Origin: Desulfobacterales bacterium
GTDB lineage: Bacteria > Desulfobacterota > Desulfobacteria > Desulfobacterales > C00003106
Direction of reading: 5' to 3'
NCBI GenBank assembly: GCA_030672555.1
Contig: DAOVGD010000056.1
Span: 1 to 23,253 of the forward strand
Length of the DNA stretch: 23,253 bases
Shown here: positions 1 to 7,261 of the stretch, piece by piece
Layout: every line of letters begins with the position of its first letter
How positions within the stretch are numbered: the stretch's first letter is position 1
Made by a program: the position numbers and the translations under genes
The notes under the pieces: model-generated
Database searches by the model: none
The model's input: the letters and a program-made list of their open reading frames with translations, nothing else
What the model was told of the DNA's origin: nothing

Positions 1-1556
1 ATGCAGAGATCATAAAAGCAACTGATGGCAATGATGCTCTTAGAGCGTCCTTGTACAATGACTTTGCCCTGGCGATTCTGGATGTGAAAATGCCGAAGAT
101 GGATGGATATGAATTGGCGGAATTTATAAGAAATGAAGATAAAACCAGAGATCTCCCCATAATTTTTCTGTCGGCTGTTTATACAGATGAGTCCCATATA
201 TTCAAAGGGTATGAATCCGGGGCAGTCGATTTTATCACCAAGCCGTACAATCCGAAATTATTGCTGAATAAGGTAAAAGTCTTTTTATCACTTGACCGGC
301 AAAAAAAACGCCTTGAGGAACTGGTTGGGGAAATGAAAAAGACCAATGAACAGTTGAATAATGAAATTGCCGAGCGAAAGCGGGCAGAGGAGGCCCTGAA
401 ACGGGCAGAACAGGAAAAGGAAGCGATTCTCGACAGCCTGCTGGAGCATGTAGTATACCACGATATGAAGATGAGAGTTCTATGGGCCAACCGGGCAGCA
501 TGCGAATCGGTGGGTGCGACACGAGAGGAATTGGTAGGCCGTCACTGTTATGAGATATGGGCTGAGCGCTATAGTCCTTGTGAAGACTGCCCGGTGGCGG
601 AGGCTTGGGAGACTGGACACCCACAAGCAGTAGAAAAGACTACCTCGAACGGGAGATCCTGGTACATACAGGGCTATCCGGTTCGAGACGGGAATGGCGA
701 TATTTTGGGTATGGTCGAACTCACCCTGGAGATTACTGAACGTAAGCGGGCAGAGGAGGCCCTGCGAAGATCTCGCAATGAGCTGGAACGGCGCGTGGAG
801 GAGCGTACTACTGACCTGGTGATAGCAAACAAGCAATTAAGAATCGAAATAGAAGAGCGGATGAGGTCGGAGGCAGCCCTCCGGAAATCGGAGAGTCAAC
901 TGCGATTTCTCTCCTCCGAGCTGATATCAGCCCAGGAAAATGAAAGAAAAAGGATCTCTCGGGAACTACATGATAGCATCGGAAGCTCCCTGACAGCCAT
1001 CAAGTTTCGGTTGGATAACATTCTTAGGCAGTCAGATCACTATAAGGCTGGTCCTAATGTCGAACCACTGGAAATCATTATGCTCATGGTTCGGCAAACC
1101 ATGCAAGAAGTCCGAAGACTCCAGTCAGACTTACGTCCATCCCTATTGGATGATCTCGGCATCGTAGCCACTATTTCGTGGTTTTGCGAGGAATTTGAAA
1201 AACTCTATTCAGGTATCCATGTCGAAAAACATATGAACATAGGAGAAAAGGATGTGCCTGAGCCTATGAAGGTTGTTATTTTTAGAGTCTTGCAGGAAGC
1301 CTCTAACAATGTCGCTAAATATGCCAAAGCAGATCTTATGCGGATTTCGCTAAGAGCGATAGACGGCAAGATAGAATTGGCCATAGAGGACAATGGGGTT
1401 GGCTTTGATGTTGAACATGTGCGGTCTGTGAAGAATTCCAGGGGGGGATTTGGCCTTACGAGCATGAAGGAGCGAACCGAACTTTCAGGGGGAGCTTTTT
1501 CGATTGAATCCAACAAGGGAGAAGGAACCATTGTCCGGGCATCATGGCAATGTTGA
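1..1556 (+). CDS. Hybrid sensor histidine kinase (receiver-PAS-HisKA_3-HATPase), 5' partial
   Basis: The frame is open from the left edge (first full codon at base 3), so the N-terminus is missing and the TTG at 51 is not the real start. Residues are numbered from that TTG. The end of a receiver domain is visible, with phospho-acceptor Asp11 (LDVKMPKMDG) and the conserved Lys64 (TKPYNP). A coiled-coil linker (about 80-125) follows, then a PAS domain (about 125-230) carrying Cys166, Cys177 and Cys180, and a second coiled coil. The dimerisation/phospho-acceptor helix is of the NarX-like HisKA_3 type (ERKRISRELHD, His307). The HATPase domain shows an N-box (QEASNN) and a G-box (EDNGVGFD), and ends at GEGTIVRASW. 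Kinases of this type usually phosphorylate a LuxR/NarL-type regulator; none is visible here. The fused receiver suggests input from another kinase. The signal is unknown. Domain calls are sure, function is general. Confidence 0.9.
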   Translation, partial: AEIIKATDGNDALRASLYNDFALAILDVKMPKMDGYELAEFIRNEDKTRDLPIIFLSAVYTDESHIFKGYESGAVDFITKPYNPKLLLNKVKVFLSLDRQKKRLEELVGEMKKTNEQLNNEIAERKRAEEALKRAEQEKEAILDSLLEHVVYHDMKMRVLWANRAACESVGATREELVGRHCYEIWAERYSPCEDCPVAEAWETGHPQAVEKTTSNGRSWYIQGYPVRDGNGDILGMVELTLEITERKRAEEALRRSRNELERRVEERTTDLVIANKQLRIEIEERMRSEAALRKSESQLRFLSSELISAQENERKRISRELHDSIGSSLTAIKFRLDNILRQSDHYKAGPNVEPLEIIMLMVRQTMQEVRRLQSDLRPSLLDDLGIVATISWFCEEFEKLYSGIHVEKHMNIGEKDVPEPMKVVIFRVLQEASNNVAKYAKADLMRISLRAIDGKIELAIEDNGVGFDVEHVRSVKNSRGGFGLTSMKERTELSGGAFSIESNKGEGTIVRASWQC

Positions 1557-1631
1557 TGGTTCTTTTTTGTTGGAGTGACTATCTCTTCTATCTTTTCATT
1601 ATTGACGGGAAGGTACAACCATTATAAATAA

Positions 1632-3005
1632 ATGGACATGGACCTTGCCGGTATAATTGCAAAAATCGATTCTTTTATCTGGGGTCCTCCCCTAATGATC
1701 CTCCTGGTAGGGACAGGGCTCTACCTTACAGTACGCACGGCATTCATTCAGATCCGGGGTTTTCGTCACGGAATAAAGGTCCTGAGGGGCCACTTCGACA
1801 AAGCTGACGACCCGGGAGAGATCAGCCCTTTCCGCGCTCTTTCTGCCGCACTTTCCGCGACCATCGGCACAGGGAATATCGTAGGTGTTGCCGCTGCCAT
1901 ACTGGTTGGCGGGCCTGGTGCGGTTTTTTGGATGTGGATTACCGCTCTTGTGGGAATGGCAACCAAGTTTGGCTGCTGCGCCCTTGCCGTGCACTTTCGA
2001 AGAATTGATGAAACAGGCGAGGCCCATGGAGGCCCGATGCACTATATCGAGATGGGCATGGGACCCTCGTTCAAATGGCTGGCCGTCCTATTTGCCGCCT
2101 TTACGGCTGCTGCAAGCCTCGGCATAGGCAATATGTTCCAGATCAACAATGTGGCGGCGGCGGTCAATACAATCCTCTACGGCTATAATGCCCAATCTTC
2201 GGGCACGGTTAACGTGATAGTAGGGCTGTTGGCGGCAATCATCGTAGCTGTTGTCATTCTGGGCGGGATTAGACGTATTGCAAACGTTGCGAGTAAGATC
2301 GTCCCCTTTATGTGCGTCTTCTATATAGTGGCAGGGCTTTTTATCTTGCTCAAAAACGCAGCTACTATCCCTCACGGATTAGGTCTGATCTTTCAATATG
2401 CCTTTACAGCGCCGGAATCCGTTACCGGCGGTCTTTTAGGTGGAGTAATCCGTTCGGGCGTCGCCCGGGGGCTTTTCTCCAATGAGGCAGGGCTCGGTTC
2501 CGCGGCCATGGCCCACGGAGCGGCAAGGACCCGGGAACCAATCCGCCAGGGACTGGTGGCTATGCTCGGCCCATTTATCGACACCATTGTTGTCTGTACC
2601 ATTACTGCGCTTGTCATCATATGTACCGGCGCATATGAGACCGTAAGTGTCAAAGGCAAACTTACGAGCGCGGCTTTTGACATGGGAATCCCTGGCTCCG
2701 GCAAGGTGGTCTCCCTGGCTATTATCTTTTTCGCTTTTTCCACCCTTGTCTCCTGGTCCTACTATGGGGATCGGGCTGTTGATTATCTTTTCGGCAAAAA
2801 AGCTGTGATACCCTATCGCTGGATCTACGTCGGCTTTATCTTCCTCGGTTCTGTGATCCATCTAAGTGTGGTAATCGATTTTTGCGATGCCATGAACGGG
2901 CTTATGGCCATTCCCAACCTCATAGCCTTGATCACGCTAACACCGCTTCTCGTGTCATTAATCCGTGACTATATGGAGCGGATGAAAAAAGAGGGGCGCT
3001 TATAG
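1632..3005 (+). CDS. AGCS-family sodium:alanine/glycine symporter
   Basis: This 457-residue integral membrane protein matches the alanine/glycine:cation symporter family, which imports small amino acids with Na+ across the inner membrane. Hydrophobic segments run through the whole length, with about ten to eleven predicted helices. Family landmarks are the TIGTGNIVGVA stretch near residue 78, GPGAVFWMWITALVGMATKF near 94, and the GLFSNEAGLGSAAMAHGAA signature near 282, followed by a hydrophobic LGPFIDTIVVCTI segment. Length is typical. The ATG at 1632 is immediately preceded by an in-frame TAA, so the start is 1632 or the ATG two codons on. No clear Shine-Dalgarno sequence is seen. The stop codon TAG (3003-3005) is part of a 5-bp direct repeat flanking the foldback element at 3008-3193. 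The substrate (alanine or glycine) cannot be read from sequence. Confidence 0.92.
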   Translation: MDMDLAGIIAKIDSFIWGPPLMILLVGTGLYLTVRTAFIQIRGFRHGIKVLRGHFDKADDPGEISPFRALSAALSATIGTGNIVGVAAAILVGGPGAVFWMWITALVGMATKFGCCALAVHFRRIDETGEAHGGPMHYIEMGMGPSFKWLAVLFAAFTAAASLGIGNMFQINNVAAAVNTILYGYNAQSSGTVNVIVGLLAAIIVAVVILGGIRRIANVASKIVPFMCVFYIVAGLFILLKNAATIPHGLGLIFQYAFTAPESVTGGLLGGVIRSGVARGLFSNEAGLGSAAMAHGAARTREPIRQGLVAMLGPFIDTIVVCTITALVIICTGAYETVSVKGKLTSAAFDMGIPGSGKVVSLAIIFFAFSTLVSWSYYGDRAVDYLFGKKAVIPYRWIYVGFIFLGSVIHLSVVIDFCDAMNGLMAIPNLIALITLTPLLVSLIRDYMERMKKEGRL

Positions 3006-3198
3006 TTTGACAGTTTCGTAAAAAGTCTTTGATGAGCTTATTTTGGTCTTATCATCTATCATTGATCATCGATCATTGGGCATTTACCCCCGCCACGGCG
3101 GGGACAGATGACAAATGTTAAATGATCAATGTTAAATGAGAGCCTTATCAAGTGACCAAACAAGCGAATTGAAAACTTGTTACGAAACTGTCATAGTT
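3003..3198. mobile_element. MITE-like foldback element (3008-3193) with 5-bp direct repeats TAGTT
   Basis: A 186-bp unit is bounded by perfect 14-bp terminal inverted repeats: TGACAGTTTCGTAA at 3008-3021 and its reverse complement at 3180-3193. TAGTT lies directly outside each end (3003-3007 and 3194-3198), as expected for a target-site duplication. The arms are imperfectly complementary along their length: GCTTATTTTGGTC on the left faces GCTT-GTTTGGTC on the right, and CATTGATCAT occurs on both sides. They meet at a central CCCCGCC-AC-GGCGGGG palindrome (3088-3103). There is no coding capacity. It lies between two convergent genes, so the transcript could form a long hairpin and may act as a bidirectional terminator (inference). 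Confidence 0.7.
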
Positions 3199-3236
3199 TG
3201 AAGGCTTCGTAAAAAGTCTTTTGTGAACGACTGGAT

Positions 3237-5975
3237 TTACTGACCTACCAACACCTCTTTGACCTTTTGTGACAGGGCTTCTATATTAAAAGGTTTCTGA
3301 AGAAAGTCTTTCACCCCGCCTGTAATAATATCGTCTGACTTTTTGTCTATACTGTACCCGCTTGAAAGGATGACTTTAACGTTTGATTTGATCCCCCTCA
3401 ACACATCATAGGTCTCTCCACCCCCCATCCCTGGCATTACTATGTCAAGAACAACCAGATCAAGTTCATCCTTCTTATCACGATAAATATCCACGGCCTC
3501 TTTTCCACTTGATGCTTTGATTACTGTATATCCCAGGGATGCAAGTAATTCCGAACCAACATCTAAAACAATTTCCTCGTCATCAACCAGCAGGATTGTT
3601 CCTCCTCCTTTTATGATCTCATCCGTTGTCGTTTTTTCTTCCTCCAGCGCCTTTTCGGAAATGGGAAAATAGATGTGGAAAGTGCTTCCCTTACCTACTT
3701 CGCTTTCCACCTCTATTGCACCATGATGGTTTCTCACAATTCCGTATACCGATGCCAACCCAAGGCCGGTCCCCCGTCCCATCTCCTTTGTTGTAAAGAA
3801 AGGTTCAAAAATCCTTGCCCGCGTCTCCTGGTCCATGCCGATGCCGGTATCACGAACAGATATTCGAACATACCGCCCCGGTTCTATCTCATAAACCTCG
3901 GCATCGCTTGCCTCGACAATCACGGGATTCACTTCAACAAATAAATCGCCGCCTTTTGGCATGGCCTGCCACGCATTTACATACAAATTCAAAAAAACCT
4001 GTTCAACCTGATATTGATCACCCTCAATAATTATAAGTTCCTCACTCACTTTCGTGTGGGCAACGATCTCCTTTTTGGTCTTCCTAAACATCTCGACACT
4101 TTTTGTTACTAATTTATTAAGATCTATAGGGAGGACCTGATATTTGCCGCCACGGGCGAACCCAAGAAGTTGATTGGTCAGTTCAGAAGCACTTTTTATC
4201 TGATCTTCTATCTTTTTTAACTTTTCAAAATGCGGATGAACCGTATCAATCTTAAGAAGCATCAAAGAAGTATACCCCTGGATACCCATCAACAGGTTAT
4301 TGAAATCGTGAGCTATCCCACCGGCCAATGTACCTATCGCCTCCATCTTTTGGGCCTCATGAAATTGGGCCTCCAGCCGCTTCCGTTCAGTTATGTCCTT
4401 CAAAGAATGAGTGTATCCTAATATCTCGCCTTTCTTGTCTTGTATTGGTGATGTGGAGCATATGAAAACGCCTTCTAAATTCGATTCTTCGATCTCCCGT
4501 GAATGGGGGAGCTGGTCACGCGTAGTCCTCTGTAGCGGACATCCCGCAATAGGATGCATACAGTTATGTATCACTTCGTAACATTGTCTCCCCAATATCT
4601 CCTCCTTAGAAGCGCCAAGCGCATTGGCGGCAGCCTTATTAATCCTAACAATGCGGTGCTCCTTATCCAAAAGCATCACCAGGTCTGTTATCGCATCAAA
4701 GGTTAGCTCCCAATCCTCTTTTGCCTTGATAAGTACACTCTCCATCCTTTTGCGGTCGGTAATGTCATGAGCAATACCCTGGGTACCTATAAGCGTCTTC
4801 CTTTGATTATGAATATCATGGTCCGGGACGTCGTATAATCCTCTCGCTTTAACCTCCACGGACATATTCCGCACGTTGTAAATCCGGGTCTCCTTTGCCT
4901 CTTTCGGCGACAGGCGCAGTTCTACTCCCTTTGACTCACGCCGCTTTATTCTTCTTTCATGAAAGGTATATTTCGCCTTTTCCGCATCGTCCGGGTGTAC
5001 AATTTCAAGGAAGCTCTTTCCAATAAGTTCCTCACGACTATATCCGAGGCTCTCCACAGCGAGGTTCACAAACAGAAATCGCCCCTCTGAATCCAGATGG
5101 TATATTATATCCGGAACCGAATTAACAATGCTCCTATATTGTTCCTCTGAATCACGAAGTGTGTTCTCCAGGAACTTCCGTTCGGTTATATCCTCAATAA
5201 GGACAAGACCTGCCGTGCCCCTTTGGCTAATCTGATCAACAAAATTGGAAAATTTCAGATCGAATATACGGTTGTTGTGAGTAACGGTTATCCTCTTGTC
5301 TTTTGAGTCCTCTCTTGTGAATAACCCTGTTAAAACATCTTCTACTCGCTCTTTCCCCTCATTTGCAAAACTTTCTGAAAAGGAGTGACCGATAAGGTCT
5401 GCCGCATCCTTCCCCAAAAAGCGCGCGGCCATTGAATTAACTTTGAGAATCCGAAAATCGATATCAAGAATAACAAGACCTTCGCTTAATTTCTCGATAA
5501 TCGTCTCTTGATATTCCCGGGAAGCCAGCAACTCTTTTACTATCCGCCGCGGAGGCAATCTGGGGGCAGTCTCATCTGATAGGGGCATCGAAATTGTTCC
5601 TGATTCCTTAAGCTGCCTGCAAATCGACAGTATGTTTTCATGCAAGGTTTCCGGAGGCGACTTGGGAATAAAGGCGTTTGCCGGAAGATCGCGTAAAACC
5701 TCTTGTTGTTCGGAAATCGTTGCGGTCACAACAACAATCAGTACGTCATCCATTCCCGGCATCTCTCGTACATGCCGAACAAGTTCCTCCCCACTGATCT
5801 TCGGCATAACAAGATCGGTAAAAATTGCATCAGGGGCTTTTGATCGGATTGCACCTAATGCATCCTTGCCATCTACCGCATGTCGAACTGAGAATCCTTC
5901 TCCGACAAGGATATCTTCTATAATCGTCCTGGCAACACGATCATCATCCACAACCAAGATGTCTTTAATTTTCAT
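3237..5975 (-). CDS. Hybrid sensor histidine kinase, receiver-PAS-PAS-PAS-HisKA-HATPase-receiver
   Basis: This 912-residue cytoplasmic protein has no membrane segments. Domains in order: an N-terminal receiver (about 5-120; acidic pocket VVDDD, phospho-acceptor Asp54, Lys105), PAS 1 (about 155-270), PAS 2 with PAC (about 275-410), PAS 3 (about 420-535), HisKA (AGGIAHDFNN, His556), HATPase (N-box near NLYVNAWQAM at 663-672, RDTGIGMD, GRGTGLGLASVYG), and a C-terminal receiver (LLVDDEE, phospho-acceptor Asp844, Lys894). The AHDFNN H-box is the form typical of delta-proteobacterial hybrid kinases that carry a terminal receiver. PAS 3 has Cys465, Cys472 and Cys479 in a pattern like the PAS of the kinase at 1-1556. 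No Hpt domain is present, so phosphorelay to a separate protein is inferred. The signal is unknown. Confidence 0.93.
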   Translation of the reverse strand: MKIKDILVVDDDRVARTIIEDILVGEGFSVRHAVDGKDALGAIRSKAPDAIFTDLVMPKISGEELVRHVREMPGMDDVLIVVVTATISEQQEVLRDLPANAFIPKSPPETLHENILSICRQLKESGTISMPLSDETAPRLPPRRIVKELLASREYQETIIEKLSEGLVILDIDFRILKVNSMAARFLGKDAADLIGHSFSESFANEGKERVEDVLTGLFTREDSKDKRITVTHNNRIFDLKFSNFVDQISQRGTAGLVLIEDITERKFLENTLRDSEEQYRSIVNSVPDIIYHLDSEGRFLFVNLAVESLGYSREELIGKSFLEIVHPDDAEKAKYTFHERRIKRRESKGVELRLSPKEAKETRIYNVRNMSVEVKARGLYDVPDHDIHNQRKTLIGTQGIAHDITDRKRMESVLIKAKEDWELTFDAITDLVMLLDKEHRIVRINKAAANALGASKEEILGRQCYEVIHNCMHPIAGCPLQRTTRDQLPHSREIEESNLEGVFICSTSPIQDKKGEILGYTHSLKDITERKRLEAQFHEAQKMEAIGTLAGGIAHDFNNLLMGIQGYTSLMLLKIDTVHPHFEKLKKIEDQIKSASELTNQLLGFARGGKYQVLPIDLNKLVTKSVEMFRKTKKEIVAHTKVSEELIIIEGDQYQVEQVFLNLYVNAWQAMPKGGDLFVEVNPVIVEASDAEVYEIEPGRYVRISVRDTGIGMDQETRARIFEPFFTTKEMGRGTGLGLASVYGIVRNHHGAIEVESEVGKGSTFHIYFPISEKALEEEKTTTDEIIKGGGTILLVDDEEIVLDVGSELLASLGYTVIKASSGKEAVDIYRDKKDELDLVVLDIVMPGMGGGETYDVLRGIKSNVKVILSSGYSIDKKSDDIITGGVKDFLQKPFNIEALSQKVKEVLVGQ

Positions 5976-6041
5976 ACGAAATCATGCCCTTGTCCATCTT
6001 TTGCACCTTTTCAAAATTCTACCAGTGTAGGCTAAAAACGT

Positions 6042-6221
6042 ATTTACAGAAATTTGAAACCTCATTTTGTTATCTACGTCCGGACATTCCATATTCTGGA
6101 GCAAGGTCCCGCCTTGGCGGGATTGCCGTTTTTTCCGCCCTCCGGCCCGTAGGGCCTACGCCCCGGAGGGCTCGCTCCATAGTTACTGTAACTAAAAGCC
6201 GGTTTTCAAATTTCTGATTTA
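6042..6221. mobile_element. MITE-like foldback element (6047-6216) with 5-bp direct repeats ATTTA
   Basis: A 170-bp unit has terminal inverted repeats CAGAAATTTGAAACC (6047-6061) and GGTTTTCAAATTTCTG (6201-6216), which match with one extra base. Both ends are directly flanked by ATTTA (6042-6046 and 6217-6221), a perfect 5-bp putative target-site duplication. Inside are a TCCCGCCTTGGCGGGA palindrome (6107-6122) and a strong GC-rich cruciform: arms GCCCTCCGG (6137-6145) and CCGGAGGGC (6163-6171), enclosing CGTAGG-G-CCTACG. GGAGCAAG near 6099 faces CTCGCTCC near 6171. It carries no gene and fills most of the spacer between proC and the kinase start. Confidence 0.68.
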
Positions 6222-6284
6222 GAAGATTTTGCAAAAAGTCTTCGATATTCTTTTTTTCGGCATGACGATTTGATTTATTGAGAT
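6222..6284. other. Short spacer with a GCAAAAAGTC motif, no gene
   Basis: This completes the 309-base gene-free stretch 5976-6284, most of which is the foldback element. GAAGA (6222-6226) and TCTTC (6239-6243) could pair around TTTTGCAAAAAG, and a run of seven T follows at 6251-6257. The TTGCAAAAAGTCTTCGAT stretch resembles the TTCGTAAAAAGTCTTT sequence seen twice near 3013-3030 and 3205-3222, and suggests one dispersed intergenic motif. The T-run is on the wrong strand to terminate proC, so I do not call a terminator. Confidence 0.4.
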
Positions 6285-7136
6285 TTATTTAGATAATTCT
6301 CGGGAACGATTGGCTGCCGCCTGAAGCGCTTCTACAATGATTTCTTTAACCCTGTTTCCTTCCAATACCTTAAACGCGGCCTCGGTTGTTCCTCCCGGAG
6401 AGGTCACCTTCTTACGGAGAAGTTCTGCCGGCTCTCTGGTCTCCTCCATGAGTTTCACCGCCCCCTTTATGGTTTCAAGGGTCAGTGTCAGGGAATCGGA
6501 TTCAGTAAGCCCCAGGGATTTGCCGGCTGCGACCAATGATTCCACTAAATAAAAGATATATGCCGGCCCGGAGCCACTCAACGCTGTAACCGCATCCAAG
6601 CTGGCCTCATCAAATTCGATCACCTTTCCTATTGCCTCCAAAACAGTACGAACCGCCTTTAAATCCTCCTTTTTTGCATATCTATTCCCTGCCATCCCTG
6701 CCATCCCTGCCTGAACCAAGGCAGGTGTATTGGGCATTACTCGTACAATAGGAAGTTTCGATCTCTCTTTCTCATCCATAGAAGCATAAAGGTACCTCTC
6801 AATCCTTTGCAGTGGAACACCAGCGGCAATGGAGACCACAACCTTTCTCTCCGTCACAGCATAATTAGAATCCTTTGCAATTCCTTCAAGGACCTCATTC
6901 ATATGCTGTGGTTTTACCGCAAGCACGATAACCTCGCATCGGTTAAATACAGAAATATTATCCTCTCCTATCTGAATACCGTATCTTTCGGCCATATACG
7001 CACAACGACTCGCACTAACATCACTTGCAACCAGATGTTCCGGCCTGGAAACCCCTGATTGCAGCAAGCCGTTTATGATCGCCTCAGCCATGTTTCCAGC
7101 CCCGATAAAGCCGATAGTTTTGTTCAATTTTGCCAT
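6285..7136 (-). CDS. proC: Pyrroline-5-carboxylate reductase
   Basis: ProC carries out the last step of proline synthesis, the NAD(P)H-dependent reduction of 1-pyrroline-5-carboxylate to L-proline in the cytosol. The 283-residue length is slightly above the common 265-280. An N-terminal Rossmann fold opens with GFIGAGNMAEAI (residues 9-20). VVSIAAGVPL and RVMPNTPALV mark the middle of the NAD-binding domain. The C-terminal helical dimerisation domain has the family signature ALSGSGPAYIFYLVESL and TSPGGTTEAAFKVLE. A good Shine-Dalgarno sequence (AAGGAGTA, complement of 7141-7148) precedes the ATG. The upstream spacer holds the GGAGT-type repeats. Gene neighbours give no proline operon; it appears to stand alone. 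Confidence 0.96.
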   Translation of the reverse strand: MAKLNKTIGFIGAGNMAEAIINGLLQSGVSRPEHLVASDVSASRCAYMAERYGIQIGEDNISVFNRCEVIVLAVKPQHMNEVLEGIAKDSNYAVTERKVVVSIAAGVPLQRIERYLYASMDEKERSKLPIVRVMPNTPALVQAGMAGMAGNRYAKKEDLKAVRTVLEAIGKVIEFDEASLDAVTALSGSGPAYIFYLVESLVAAGKSLGLTESDSLTLTLETIKGAVKLMEETREPAELLRKKVTSPGGTTEAAFKVLEGNRVKEIIVEALQAAANRSRELSK

Positions 7137-7187
7137 AAAATACTCCTTTCATCCAGAACCGTTCATGCTGGGGCAGCTTGAATTCAT

Positions 7188-7261
7188 TGGAGTGTTGGAG
7201 TACTGGAGTGTTGGATATTCTTTTTTCCCACTACTCCATTACTCCACTACTCCATTACTCC
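7188..7261. repeat. Short tandem repeats, TGGAGTGTTGGAGTAC and four copies of AYTACTCC
   Basis: Two adjacent simple repeats fill the spacer between proC and the hydrolase. A 16-bp unit TGGAGTGTTGGAGTAC (7188-7203) is followed by a partial second copy (7204-7215). Then 7230-7261 holds two perfect copies of ACTACTCCATTACTCC, equal to four 8-bp units AYTACTCC. The second block is roughly complementary to the first (GGAGT against ACTCC). It overlaps the 3' end of the hydrolase gene, whose TAA stop (7255-7257) lies in it. An 18-bp piece (7198-7215) recurs inverted at 12865-12882. Confidence 0.75.

Noticed and set aside
1602..1630. TTGACG and TATAAA upstream of the AGCS transporter as a promoter
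   Set aside because: The -10 would end only a few bases before the ATG, so the transcript would start within the gene. Neither a leaderless message nor a later start is supported.
3237..6030. Open frames opposite the hybrid kinase and opposite other long genes
   Set aside because: They lie entirely within well-supported genes in other frames, lack family features and have poor start signals.
6137..6171. GC-rich stem as an intrinsic terminator
   Set aside because: No T-run follows on either strand, and it is the internal cruciform of the foldback element at 6047-6216.
7188..7261. Regularly spaced short repeats resembling a tiny CRISPR array
   Set aside because: Units are 8-16 bp, directly adjacent with no unique spacers, and no cas genes are present. 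It is a simple tandem repeat.
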